From positions 2,356,001 through 2,420,000 of the forward strand of contig NZ_AP019711.1 of assembly GCF_010537335.1 (NCBI RefSeq): a stretch of 64,000 nucleotides of DNA, written 5' to 3'. The stretch's first letter is position 1. Each line of letters starts with the position of its first letter. The DNA comes from Amedibacterium intestinale. GTDB lineage: Bacteria > Bacillota_I > Bacilli_A > Erysipelotrichales > Erysipelotrichaceae. A model generated the notes under the pieces. It ran no database searches, was not told the origin of the DNA, and saw nothing but the letters and a program-made list of their open reading frames with translations. Positions 50,770-58,903 of the stretch are shown here, in pieces. The position numbers and the translations under genes are program-made.

Positions 50770-51623
50770 TGGAAACAGTATTGGAAAAAACGCCCTCTAT
50801 TTCATTAGAAAGAGGCAAGAAGAAATATAAAATAAAGAAAAAAGATCATAGTCAGAAATATATTTGGGGAACCTTGTTTATATTTCTTGCGGCATTTGTC
50901 TATTTTGTATGCTTTATGTGTGAATATAAATGGGATCAGGTACGTCTTGACTTAGTACAAAAATTTGTTGGACAGTTTTTCGCAATTACAAGTGTGCCTT
51001 TAGAAAACTGGATAAAAATCTTTTCTACGTTACTTAATACACTTCTCTTATCGATTGTGACAACGATTGTATCGATTGTGATTGGTTTATTTTTAGGATT
51101 ATTTTCCGCAAGAAATTTATCGAATCCAATTCTTTGTACGATCATACGCGGGTTTGCCGGGTTTATCCGAGCAGTTCCTACGATTATCTGGGTATTGTTA
51201 TTTGTATCCGGTTTTGGATTAACAGCAACGACTGCACTTGTAGGTATGTGTTTTCACAGTGTGGCATATTTTATTAAATCGTATTCCGAAGCGTTTGAAG
51301 AAGTGAATGATGGGACATTGGAGGCATTGCGCGCAACTGGAGCAAGCTGGTGGCAGATCGTAATTAATGCGGTACTTCCATCTTCTTTTACAAGGTTGCT
51401 GTCATGGATTGCGATGCGAAGCGAAATGAACTTTGCGGCTGCAGTTGTCATCGGTCCAGCAGTTGGTGTGCCTGGTACCATTGGTTCATTAATCAATAAA
51501 TGTGGACGTGAAGGGAATTATGCATTCATGGGTGCTTGTATTTTAATGATTATACTTGCTGCACTAGCATTTGAACTTTTTATTACTCGATTTAAACAGA
51601 AATCAATCGTTAGTGAAGGATAA
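50769..51623 (+). CDS. phnE: Phosphonate ABC transporter permease PhnE (copy 2)
   Basis: Second permease of the same importer, 284 residues, with a longer, basic N-terminus (KKKYKIKKKDHSQKY) before the first membrane segment. RAVPTIIWVLLFVSGFG and the EAA loop VNDGTLEALRATGASWWQIV match PhnE. Two PhnE proteins per operon are common in Firmicutes and act as a heterodimer. It is the last gene of the unit; no standard terminator follows at once. Confidence 0.93.
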   Translation: METVLEKTPSISLERGKKKYKIKKKDHSQKYIWGTLFIFLAAFVYFVCFMCEYKWDQVRLDLVQKFVGQFFAITSVPLENWIKIFSTLLNTLLLSIVTTIVSIVIGLFLGLFSARNLSNPILCTIIRGFAGFIRAVPTIIWVLLFVSGFGLTATTALVGMCFHSVAYFIKSYSEAFEEVNDGTLEALRATGASWWQIVINAVLPSSFTRLLSWIAMRSEMNFAAAVVIGPAVGVPGTIGSLINKCGREGNYAFMGACILMIILAALAFELFITRFKQKSIVSEG

Positions 51624-51632
51624 AACAGATTT

Positions 51633-51684
51633 GTAACAAGAACATAACAGAATTGTAAAAAATATTTTATAAAAAAGGTATAAG
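51633..51684 (+). promoter_or_regulatory. Possible PHO-like repeat array with -10 element
   Basis: GTAACA (51633), ATAACA (51644) and GTAAAA (51655) start exactly 11 bp apart, differing from the TTAACA type at the first base or two. TATAAG (51679-51684) lies 24 bp after the last repeat start. Confidence 0.35.
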
Positions 51685-52034
51685 ATATAGACAGACAGGG
51701 AGATAAAACTCTGTCCTCCAATAAAAAGCAGTGATCTTTAAAAGAAAGAAACTGACTTTTTCCTTTTCCTAAAAAAAATTATGCTTTAAGAAGATGCATG
51801 TGATACTACATGCGACAAGCAAAAGATGTATTTCTTCAATGGTTAGAAGGAATACATCTTTTGCTGTTGTGGAAAGTTTGTTAAAGGATTTGCAGTAGGC
51901 ATTATCAACTTTAACAGGTAGTATCCATCGATGAAGAGGAATATAGTATTGGATAAGATAGATTTTTATTAGTTAGAATCAATGTATCAGAAAAATTATT
52001 TCATACGCAGGAGATATTATAACCCAAAACAAAA

Positions 52035-52058
52035 GAGGAAACTTAAGCAAATTTCCTC
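52035..52058 (-). terminator. Terminator of the toxin-antitoxin pair
   Basis: Minus-strand GAGGAAA and TTTCCTC arms (52058-52052 and 52041-52035) followed by TTTTGTTTT. Confidence 0.65.
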
Positions 52059-52090
52059 CTATCAATAAGTTTATACATGTAGAAATAACT

Positions 52091-52417
52091 CTATAAATCA
52101 TTCTTCTTGATACGTTTTTCTGCTATAGAATAAACTTCTTCATCTTCTCTAGCTCCAATAACCACAATTAACATTCTATCTTCTTGCTTAATGACTTTAT
52201 ATACCAACCTTAGTCCAGATGCTCTTAATTTGATTTTCAAGAACCCAGTTAAATCCGTATTTCCTTTTTTCCCAAGCAATTTTCCATAACCACCCTCTTG
52301 TTGTGATAATGGATTCTTTCTCACTTTTTCGATTGATTTTAATACTAATTTTCTTTGACTTCCATCAAGTTCATCCAAGTCATCAAGTGCTTCTGGTAAA
52401 TATTTAACATCCCACAT
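52091..52417 (-). CDS. RelE/ParE-superfamily toxin
   Basis: Toxin of a type II module, 108 residues, starting MWDVKYLPEALDDLDELDGS. The RelE/ParE fold is supported by RKLVLKSIEKVRKNPLSQ, GYGKLLGKKGNTDLTGFLKIKL, and SGLRLVYKVIKQEDRMLIVVIGARE, whose RLVYKV strand and arginines are typical of the mRNA-cleaving YoeB/RelE branch. Its start overlaps the antitoxin stop by 1 nt (TAATG), so it is made only if the antitoxin is translated. It is probably a ribosome-dependent mRNase; gyrase inhibition (ParE) is less likely. Confidence 0.85.
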   Translation of the reverse strand: MWDVKYLPEALDDLDELDGSQRKLVLKSIEKVRKNPLSQQEGGYGKLLGKKGNTDLTGFLKIKLRASGLRLVYKVIKQEDRMLIVVIGAREDEEVYSIAEKRIKKNDL

Positions 52418-52740
52418 TATTCGAACTCAATATCATCACAATCTTCTAAATCAGAAGCTGTAATTCCATATCTTTTCATAACATCTTCATGTGACACAAG
52501 TTTGTTTGCATCATATTTTTCCATTCTTTCATTAGCTAAAAGTAGAAGTTTTGCATCATTGACCTGATCAATTAAAGCAATATAATCTTCTGGTGACAAA
52601 AGAACACATTCAGGTTCATTATTTTTCATAACAATTTTAGCACCATGTTTTTTGACTTCATCAAAAATTTTACCAGCCATTCCGCGATTAAATTGTGAAA
52701 TTGGAACAGTACTTTCTAAAATTGTTCTAATCATATTCAT
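52417..52740 (-). CDS. Phd/YefM-family antitoxin
   Basis: Antitoxin that neutralises the following toxin and, with it, represses their promoter. It is 107 residues long, with the Phd/YefM DNA-binding N-terminus (ISQFNRGMAGKIFDEVKKHG and VLLSPEDYIALID) and an acidic C-terminal tail (DLEDCDDIEFE) that should cover the toxin. The start is taken as the ATG at 52740; GTG at 52749 overlaps the GAGGTG site. Confidence 0.85.
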   Translation of the reverse strand: MNMIRTILESTVPISQFNRGMAGKIFDEVKKHGAKIVMKNNEPECVLLSPEDYIALIDQVNDAKLLLLANERMEKYDANKLVSHEDVMKRYGITASDLEDCDDIEFE

Positions 52741-52761
52741 GGCATTCACCTCTTTATTTAT

Positions 52762-52790
52762 AATATATGATTTATCAATAAAAATGTCAA
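52762..52790 (-). promoter_or_regulatory. Promoter of the toxin-antitoxin operon
   Basis: On the minus strand TTGACA (52790-52785), a 17-bp spacer and TATATT (52767-52762). The GATAAATTTATTGAC and TTGATAAATC segments around it form inverted repeats that could be the operator. Confidence 0.65.
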
Positions 52791-52938
52791 TAAATTTATC
52801 GACTTATTTATATTTATCTATGTATATTCTTATTGTTTTTGTTTTATATAGAATTATACTTAATGGTTTTTTTTGAACATATTCTTTAAGGTATTGATAA
52901 TGGAAATGAAGTTGAAAAGGGTATTTTAGTGGCAAAAT

Positions 52939-52975
52939 AAGGCAGCTGATACAATAAGGGTTGTAAAGCTGTCTT
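52939..52975. terminator. Hairpin between the toxin-antitoxin unit and the LytTR gene
   Basis: AAGGCAGCT (52939-52947) and AGCTGTCTT (52967-52975) with inner TACAA/TTGTA pairing. It has a weak T tail on the plus strand. Confidence 0.4.
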
Positions 52976-53027
52976 TAATTTTATATAACATAGATAACAA
53001 AAGTACTTTTGTAGAAGGGGAGGTTAT

Positions 53028-53474
53028 ATGAAAATAGAGATAGATGAAAATGTAAGTTATACAGAAGAAATAGTAAAGATACAATGCAGACGTAAAACAT
53101 CACGAATCCATAAACTTGCTTCTATGATTCAACAATTTGGAATGCGAATCGAAGCACAAATAAAGGAAGGAATCGTACAGGTGGATGTAAATGATATTAT
53201 GTATGCAGAAACAGTCGATCGCAAAACGTTTTTATATAGTGAACAAGAAGTGTACTGTTATAAAGGAACATTGACGAAGTTAGAAGAAGAATTGAAAACA
53301 ACAAGTTTTCTGCGTATTTCAAAAACAACCTTATTGAATGTGCGTTATTTGAATTATGTAAAACCCTATGCGAATCATCGATTAAAAGCTACTTTGACAA
53401 ATGGAGAATCTTTACTTATTTCTAGAAATTATATTCAGGATTTAAAAGAGTATTTGAGGAACAGTGAGGTGTAA
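53028..53474 (+). CDS. LytTR-domain DNA-binding protein
   Basis: A 148-residue transcription factor with a C-terminal LytTR domain (about residues 45-145): GIVQVDVNDIMYAETVDRKTFLYSE, FLRISKTTLLNVRYLNYVKP and NGESLLISRNYIQDLKEYL. There is no receiver domain, so activity is not set by phosphorylation. GGGGAGG lies before the ATG. It pairs with the following membrane protein, whose start is 1 nt after its stop; LytTR-DUF3021 pairs are widespread in Firmicutes and often autoregulated, with the membrane protein thought to restrain the factor. Confidence 0.88.
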   Translation: MKIEIDENVSYTEEIVKIQCRRKTSRIHKLASMIQQFGMRIEAQIKEGIVQVDVNDIMYAETVDRKTFLYSEQEVYCYKGTLTKLEEELKTTSFLRISKTTLLNVRYLNYVKPYANHRLKATLTNGESLLISRNYIQDLKEYLRNSEV

Positions 53475-53475
53475 G

Positions 53476-53904
53476 ATGATGAAAAATACAATTTACAGAT
53501 ATATTTCTTCCACATGTGTCGTATTTACTTTAGTTATGCTTTTTACTTCTTTATTTAATTGTTTTCAAGCCGATTCAGGAAGTGAGAATAAAATGTTTTG
53601 GCAGATGATTTTGTTATTTTTACTGGTAGTATGCGTTGTACAATGTATAAATTTCTTTATCAGCAGATGGGATTTTAAATCCAACATGATGTATCATATC
53701 GTAAATTTTACAGCTACATTTATTTCAAGTTTTCTTGTTTTTTATCTTGCCAACATCATGTCTTTTTCGATTCATTCATTGGTAACGTATACGATTATTT
53801 ATACTTTTATATATGTGTTATTATATTATTATTTAACACAAAAAAACAAGTTACAGGCAGATGAAATCAATAAAATGCTTCAAACATATAAAGAACATTT
53901 GTAA
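53476..53904 (+). CDS. DUF3021-like membrane protein
   Basis: A four-helix membrane protein of 142 residues (segments near 7-27, 41-61, 72-92 and 103-122) with a charged C-terminal tail, matching the DUF3021 family that accompanies LytTR regulators. The start is the ATG at 53476 behind GAGGTG; a GTG at 53464 lies within the previous gene. It has no enzymatic motif and likely acts as an inhibitory or sensing partner of the regulator upstream. Confidence 0.82.
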   Translation: MMKNTIYRYISSTCVVFTLVMLFTSLFNCFQADSGSENKMFWQMILLFLLVVCVVQCINFFISRWDFKSNMMYHIVNFTATFISSFLVFYLANIMSFSIHSLVTYTIIYTFIYVLLYYYLTQKNKLQADEINKMLQTYKEHL

Positions 53905-53927
53905 TTTTAAAAGGGGAATAGAAATAA

Positions 53928-53960
53928 AAAAACTTGTACGTAAATTTGTACAAGTTTTTA
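53928..53960. terminator. Bidirectional terminator between the LytTR unit and punA
   Basis: Perfect 12-bp arms AAAAACTTGTAC and GTACAAGTTTTT, 8-nt loop, between convergent genes. Confidence 0.85.
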
Positions 53961-54776
53961 TAATTCCTCTATAATGTGAAGAAGCCATGTGGATAGTTTT
54001 TCACTGGATTGATTTGCTATCTGCAATACTTCTTCATGGGAGTGATTTCCTACACGTAAACCAGTTGCCATGTTTGTTAGACAGGCAATACCTAAAACCT
54101 TCATTCCCAAATAATTTGCAACAATGGTTTCTGGAACGGTAGACATACCTACAGCATCAGCTCCTAATGTACGGATTGCCCTGATTTCTGCTCTTGTCTC
54201 ATAATAAGGTCCCTGGAAAAAGGCATAAACACCTTCTCTAAAAGAAATGTTATTTGCATATGCACATTTTTTTGCTAGATCCATAAAGGAGAAAGAGAAA
54301 GGTTGTGACATGTCAGGGAAACGAGGTCCTAGTCGATCATCGTTTGCTCCAATTAGTGGGTTTACACTGACTAATGATACAAAATCTTCAATTAACATCA
54401 AATCTCCCACTTTAAAATTTGTATTGATACAGCCACAGGCATTTGTTACGATTAAGTTTTTAATACCTAGCTGTTTCATAACATAGATAGGATACGTAAT
54501 TTCTTTCATGCTTAATCCTTCAAAATAATGAAAACGTCCCTGCATGATACAAACTTGTTTTCCTTTTAATTTTCCAAAAAGGAAGTTTCCTTTGTGTCCT
54601 GCAACATTTCCTTTTGGAAAATGAGGAATGTCTGCATAATTTATAATTTGTTTTTCTTCTAGTAATTCACCAATATTTCCTAAACCGCTTCCTAAAATCA
54701 TACCTAATTCAGGGCGATAAGAAGTATGTTCTTCTAAATACGATTTAGATTCCATCAGCATTTCATAAAATTCCAT
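53958..54776 (-). CDS. punA: Purine nucleoside phosphorylase (trimeric type)
   Basis: Phosphorolyses inosine and guanosine (and deoxy forms) to base and (deoxy)ribose 1-phosphate. The 272-residue trimeric class is shown by GMILGSGLGNIGELL, the phosphate site GRFHYFEG, VTNACGCINTNFKVGDLMLI, GPYYETRAEIRAIRTLGADAVGMSTVPETIVANYLG and a final NHSHEEVL. The upstream HD-protein gene ends 3 nt before its start, so the two are cotranscribed. It is an ordinary salvage enzyme; dinucleotide-linked substrates are not indicated. Confidence 0.93.
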   Translation of the reverse strand: MEFYEMLMESKSYLEEHTSYRPELGMILGSGLGNIGELLEEKQIINYADIPHFPKGNVAGHKGNFLFGKLKGKQVCIMQGRFHYFEGLSMKEITYPIYVMKQLGIKNLIVTNACGCINTNFKVGDLMLIEDFVSLVSVNPLIGANDDRLGPRFPDMSQPFSFSFMDLAKKCAYANNISFREGVYAFFQGPYYETRAEIRAIRTLGADAVGMSTVPETIVANYLGMKVLGIACLTNMATGLRVGNHSHEEVLQIANQSSEKLSTWLLHIIEEL

Positions 54777-54779
54777 AGG

Positions 54780-55259
54780 TTATTCTCCTTTATTCAGTTT
54801 TAACTCTTTTAGTATCGAAACCACACGTAATTGATGATTTCTTTCTAAAGGAGTTGATGGATCATAAAGAAATCTCTGAAACACATCAGCATCTTTTAAC
54901 AGTTCACAAAGTGCTCCATCATTATGATTTTGTTTATTGCTGTGTACAGAAATGCAATGGCATATTTGCTGTATTTCTTCATCTGTAAAGAAAGATGACT
55001 CACTTAATAGTTTCTTAGCATAATTGCTGCTTTTATTCGCATGTTCTTTTCTTGCTGCATTTTCACTATACTGACTAATGTCATGCAGTAAAGCACAAAT
55101 GGAGGCAAGTTCTATATCTATGTGACGCATTTGTGCTAATAAAGCTGCCAGTTGAAAAACTCCATAGGTATGGATGTAAGCAAGTTTTTTTAGTTCACTG
55201 TTATGTAGTTTTTCGATTTCTCTATCAACGCATTGCTGTACAAAATGTATTCGATTCAT
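54780..55259 (-). CDS. HD-domain protein, probable phosphohydrolase
   Basis: A 159-residue HD-superfamily protein. The motif is SICALLHDISQY (HD pair near residues 62-63), with KEHANKSS and HCISVHS supplying further metal ligands. It belongs to the small, single-domain HD proteins whose substrates are often nucleotides or cyclic nucleotides. AAGGATG precedes the ATG. It is followed after 3 nt by punA, suggesting a nucleotide-salvage role such as dephosphorylation; the substrate is unknown. Confidence 0.75.
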   Translation of the reverse strand: MNRIHFVQQCVDREIEKLHNSELKKLAYIHTYGVFQLAALLAQMRHIDIELASICALLHDISQYSENAARKEHANKSSNYAKKLLSESSFFTDEEIQQICHCISVHSNKQNHNDGALCELLKDADVFQRFLYDPSTPLERNHQLRVVSILKELKLNKGE

Positions 55260-55302
55260 ATCTTTATCATCCTTTATCTTATTTTATCATATAGGATTTC
55301 AT

Positions 55303-55326
55303 AAAAAAAGAGACCGAAGTCTCTTA
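55303..55326 (-). terminator. Terminator of the cold-shock gene
   Basis: On the minus strand AAGAGAC, tetraloop TTCG, GTCTCTT then TTTTT, just after the stop. Confidence 0.8.
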
Positions 55327-55335
55327 TGTTTTGGT

Positions 55336-55542
55336 TTATTCTACAACAACTGTTACGTTGCTTGCCTGCTGACCACGATCACTTTCAACTACTTCATAAG
55401 TAACTTTCTGACCTTCTTCCAAAGTGCGGAATCCATCAGCCTGGATGCTTGAATAATGAACAAAGATATCTTTACCTTCATCTGAAGTAATGAATCCGTA
55501 TCCTTTTTCAGCATTAAACCATTTTACTTTACCTGTACACAT
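55336..55542 (-). CDS. csp: Cold-shock protein (CspA family)
   Basis: Single OB-fold RNA chaperone of 68 residues. RNP1 is KGYGFIT and RNP2 is DIFVHYSSI, both intact, with the [13 protein letters not shown] start. AGGAGG lies before the ATG on the minus strand. A long leader of about 147 nt, expected for a temperature-sensitive structure, precedes it. Confidence 0.95.
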   Translation of the reverse strand: MCTGKVKWFNAEKGYGFITSDEGKDIFVHYSSIQADGFRTLEEGQKVTYEVVESDRGQQASNVTVVVE

Positions 55543-55724
55543 ACTAACGGTACCTCCTATAATGCTAATAAGAAGCTCTCAGATATGTAGAAATTCTCAC
55601 GTTCGGGATATGTTACATATTGAGTTAATAATTATTACATTCCAGAATGTGTGAATTTTGAAATACTCATAATTATTGCTTTTTATTATGTCTTTACAGT
55701 ATCATGATTTGATTTGGAAGTCAA
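55543..55724 (-). promoter_or_regulatory. Promoter and long leader of the cold-shock gene
   Basis: Minus-strand TTGACT (55724-55719), 17-bp spacer, TACTGT (55701-55696). Transcription should start near 55689, leaving a leader of about 147 nt, as in cspA genes where the leader refolds at low temperature. No separate riboswitch motif was noticed. Confidence 0.6.
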
Positions 55725-55838
55725 TGAGAAGATAATAAATAAGCAATATTTTTTAAAACAATAAATAAAATATGAAAGCGGTTTTGTAAATAGTATTTTT
55801 GCGGTATAATAGCTATAGTAATAAGGGAGGTATGTCTT

Positions 55839-57284
55839 ATGCTTATAAAAGATGAAAAATTAAGAGAAGCAGTCGCAAGAAGCTTGCATATAAAGGAAGA
55901 AGAAATTACAAAAGAAGCTATGTCTCAGCTAACAAGTTTATCTGCACGCTATGCAGATATCGTATCTTTGAAAGGATTAGAACATGCTGTAAATTTAAAT
56001 TATTTAGATTTATGTGGAAATCATATAGAAGACTTGGAGCCGATTAAAGATTTAAAAGAAGTAGAATATTTAAACTTATCTAAAAATATGCTTCGTGATA
56101 TTCAGGCGTTGAGAGAATATCGTCAATTAAAACGTTTAGACTTATCAAGAAATAATTTATATACGATGGATATCAGTGCCCTGGCTGGTACCATCAATTT
56201 GGAAGAATTAAATCTAGAACGCTGCAAAGTAGATAATTTAGTATACTTAGAGAGTGTAAAGAAACTGGAAAAACTATATGTAGGAATTGAAAATGGACCT
56301 TTTCCATTAAGTATATTAGGTACTTTACCAAACCTTAAAGAACTACATATGAATAAAATGTGGTTATACGATATTGCGGATTTAAATTATTTGAAACATA
56401 TAGAAGTATTGGATTTATCTACAAATTTATTTTCAGATTTGTCACCATTGCTGTATATGAAAAAAACATTGCGTAGTTTAAATTTATCAAATAATCAGTA
56501 TATAACGGATTGTTCTTTACTGGAAGAGTTTGAAAACCTTGAAGTATTGGATCTTTCTTTTGATAATATTAAAGATTTTTCTTTCTTGTTGAAATTAAAA
56601 AAATTACGTGATTTACGTGTAGTACAGGGAGGTTTAAAAGATCTTCGCTGTTTAAAAGGGTTAACAAATCTAGAAAAACTTGATGTATCTGAAAATCGTT
56701 TGGAACATGTAGAGATATTAAAAGATATGAAACATTTACGTTACTTTAAGGCAAGTGGATGTTATTTAAAAAATATTGATTTCTTAAAAAATGCAAAGAA
56801 TTTAGAGGAATTAAATGTATACAACAATGTTATAAAAAATATTGATATATTAAAGGGATGCGAACATATGAATACGATGGATATTGGGAAAAATGATGTA
56901 AAAGATATTTCCGTATTAAAAGATATGAAGAATTTAGAATGTCTAGGTTTAGCATACAACAATATTTCGAATTTAGATCCTTTAAAAGGTTTGGTAAATC
57001 TTTCCACGGTTGATTTATATGATAATGTGATTACAGATATTACACCTTTAAAAGAATTAACAAAAGTCAGTTCCCTTCGTTTAGATCATAATGGGGTAAT
57101 GGATTTAGAACCATTATCAAATATGGAATATTTAAGTTCTTTAACATTAAAAGGAAATTATGTAACAGATATTACACCTTTAAAAAAATTAAAACATTTA
57201 TATGAACTTCGTTTGGATGATAATCCAATTGAAGATATTACGCCATTAGAAGATATGGAGTATTATGAAATGTTCTCTTATTAA
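55839..57284 (+). CDS. Leaderless leucine-rich-repeat protein
   Basis: Nearly the whole 481-residue protein is made of about 19 leucine-rich repeats of 22 residues with the pattern LxxLxxLDLSxNxIxDIxPLK (about residues 30-475), the internalin/SDS22-like type. Unlike internalins it has no signal peptide, wall anchor or Ig-like cap, so it probably works in the cytoplasm as a protein-binding scaffold. The N-terminal 25 residues (MLIKDEKLREAVARSLHI) resemble the alpha-helical cap of such proteins. It stands alone, with GGGAGG before the ATG and a terminator behind it. The binding partner is unknown. Confidence 0.85.
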   Translation: MLIKDEKLREAVARSLHIKEEEITKEAMSQLTSLSARYADIVSLKGLEHAVNLNYLDLCGNHIEDLEPIKDLKEVEYLNLSKNMLRDIQALREYRQLKRLDLSRNNLYTMDISALAGTINLEELNLERCKVDNLVYLESVKKLEKLYVGIENGPFPLSILGTLPNLKELHMNKMWLYDIADLNYLKHIEVLDLSTNLFSDLSPLLYMKKTLRSLNLSNNQYITDCSLLEEFENLEVLDLSFDNIKDFSFLLKLKKLRDLRVVQGGLKDLRCLKGLTNLEKLDVSENRLEHVEILKDMKHLRYFKASGCYLKNIDFLKNAKNLEELNVYNNVIKNIDILKGCEHMNTMDIGKNDVKDISVLKDMKNLECLGLAYNNISNLDPLKGLVNLSTVDLYDNVITDITPLKELTKVSSLRLDHNGVMDLEPLSNMEYLSSLTLKGNYVTDITPLKKLKHLYELRLDDNPIEDITPLEDMEYYEMFSY

Positions 57285-57309
57285 ACTTGCATTTTGCAAG
57301 TTTTTTTTG
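57283..57309 (+). terminator. Terminator of the LRR gene
   Basis: AAACTTGC (57283-57290) and GCAAGTTT (57296-57303) followed by a T run. Confidence 0.85.
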
Positions 57310-57825
57310 AAAGCAGAGGATATTTTCCTTCTTTATGATTGCAGATGTATTTATGAATTGTTTATAGTTAATTTGTATTTTGGATTTGTAATGAAAACAT
57401 AGTATGAAAAGAATAATGATAATCTCATTTTTTTATATATGATTGAGTTTCCCAGTAAGTGATTTCCAATGTAGGGATTATTTTTATCTAAAAGATGTTT
57501 GGTGAAAGATAAGATGAACAACAAAAGTATGAAAATTTAGTCTTTATAGAATGTCTGTTTTGATTTTAATAAAGATTGGTTCCATAAAATATCAAAGCTT
57601 TTCTACTTTTTTATGTTTTTTTTCTATGTTTTTTTGTATTTTTACCTATTGGTTTCGTATATGTATAGTGAAAAGGATAAAGTGTATCCAATCATGCTTT
57701 CCATATATCACGATATCGGTATAGACAAACAATATTCTTATTTTATAATGAAGATGGATATCTCTTATCTTTCCTTCATCAATATTATATCCGATCAAGA
57801 AGTATCAAAAGAGGAGCTGATGAAT
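57310..57825. other. Long AT-rich region upstream of the Rpn-type gene
   Basis: I see no gene, tRNA or repeat here. An open frame from 57613 continues into the Rpn gene, but its first 71 residues are hydrophobic and low-complexity and lack a ribosome site, so the region is more likely a leader, decayed coding sequence or the 5' flank of a mobile gene. Confidence 0.4.
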
Positions 57826-58824
57826 ATGGGAAAACAGGATATCGGACTAAAATCTTATTTCAAAAATAATGATCGCTTTGCGGATTTAATTAACACAGGC
57901 ATATACAATGGTATACAGGTTGTTAAACCTGATGATTTGGAAGAACTGGATACGGATTCATCGCTGTATATCCATACGCAGGGGATGAAGATTCCCCTTG
58001 CAAGAGTAAGAGATGTCATTCGAAAATCTGCAGGAGACTGTGAATATGTGATTTATGGGGTTGAAAATCAATCCAGTATCCACTATGCAATGCCTTTGCG
58101 TGTGATGATGTATGATACTTTGACCTATGAAGCAGAATGCAGACAGTTTGTAAATGCGAGAAGAAACAGGAAAGACAGTGAATATCTTTCTAAAATGCGA
58201 AAAAAGGATCGTATTCATCCAGTATTCACACTAGTCATATATTATGGAGAAGCACCATGGGATGGGGCAAGAAGTCTGAAAGACATGATGGTGGATATGC
58301 CGAAATGGATGGAAAAAAGATTCAATGACTATCCTATGAAGCTGCTGGAAATAGGAACCTGCACAAATACATTTCAAAATCAGGATATCTTCAATTTCAT
58401 AAAGATCATACAGCTTTTATACAGTGATAAAGTAGAAGAACTGCAAAGGTATTATGCGAATGTAAAAGTAGGAAGAGATACAGCAGAACTGGTAGGAACA
58501 ATAACGGAAAATGAAGAAATATTAAACTATGTAAAAGAACATAAAGATGAGGAGGAAATCAACATGTGTGAAGCAACGAAGAGATGGGAACAAAGATGGA
58601 CACGAAAAATTACAGATGGATTCATCAATATGATGGGAGTAAGAAAAGAAGGAGAAGAAAATCTTGCACCTGAAGAAGCAATTGAAAGATTAAAACTAAA
58701 AGAAAAAATAGAAGGTGAAGCAAATGGAGAACAAAACAAATCAATGGAAATAGCAGAAAAAATGAAGGAAAAAGGATATTCTACAAAAGAAATAGAAGAA
58801 CTAACAGGAATCCTTCTACATTAG
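57826..58824 (+). CDS. Rpn-family PD-(D/E)XK nuclease / transposase-like protein
   Basis: Protein of the Rpn (recombination-promoting nuclease) group. The start is the ATG at 57826 (MGKQDIGLKSYFKNNDRFAD), 9 nt after GAGGAG; the family start FADLINTGIYNG is intact. Nuclease residues are in the DCEYVIYGVENQSSI segment (E and Q of ExQ) and the PVFTLVIYYGEAPWDG stretch is typical. The C-terminal region (EAIERLKLKEKIEGEANGEQ through KGYSTKEIEELTGI) is helical and repeats in the copies downstream. These genes are numerous in gut Firmicutes. The length is 332 residues. Confidence 0.75.
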   Translation: MGKQDIGLKSYFKNNDRFADLINTGIYNGIQVVKPDDLEELDTDSSLYIHTQGMKIPLARVRDVIRKSAGDCEYVIYGVENQSSIHYAMPLRVMMYDTLTYEAECRQFVNARRNRKDSEYLSKMRKKDRIHPVFTLVIYYGEAPWDGARSLKDMMVDMPKWMEKRFNDYPMKLLEIGTCTNTFQNQDIFNFIKIIQLLYSDKVEELQRYYANVKVGRDTAELVGTITENEEILNYVKEHKDEEEINMCEATKRWEQRWTRKITDGFINMMGVRKEGEENLAPEEAIERLKLKEKIEGEANGEQNKSMEIAEKMKEKGYSTKEIEELTGILLH

Positions 58825-58836
58825 AATTACATACGA

Positions 58837-58870
58837 AAACCTCTTTGTATGCTTATATACGAAGAGGTTT
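58837..58870 (+). terminator. Terminator of the Rpn-type gene
   Basis: AAACCTCTT (58837-58845) and AAGAGGTTT (58862-58870) with inner GTAT/ATAC pairing. A similar CCTCTT/AAGAGG stem follows the next fragment (about 59241-59268). Confidence 0.6.
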
Positions 58871-58903
58871 CAATTACAATTTTATAGAATAAGTAGAGTA
58901 ATA

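Larger units (their letters stand above)
51624..52090 (+). ncRNA. Gene-free structured region after phnE, possible small RNA
   Basis: No credible open frame. It begins with an 11-bp repeat array and a TATAAG -10, then a run of hairpins: GACAGGGAG/CTCTGTC (51694-51715), GCATGT/ACATGC (51796-51813), and a 20-bp stem (51818-51837 with 51846-51865, one G-T pair, 8-nt loop). GTTAAAG and CTTTAAC pair further on. No poly-T follows the long stem, so it is not an ordinary terminator and the end of any RNA is unclear. Confidence 0.4.

Noticed and set aside
57613-57825. N-terminal extension of the Rpn-type gene
   Set aside because: The 71 extra residues are hydrophobic, have no ribosome site and precede the family-typical start at 57826, which has GAGGAG before it.
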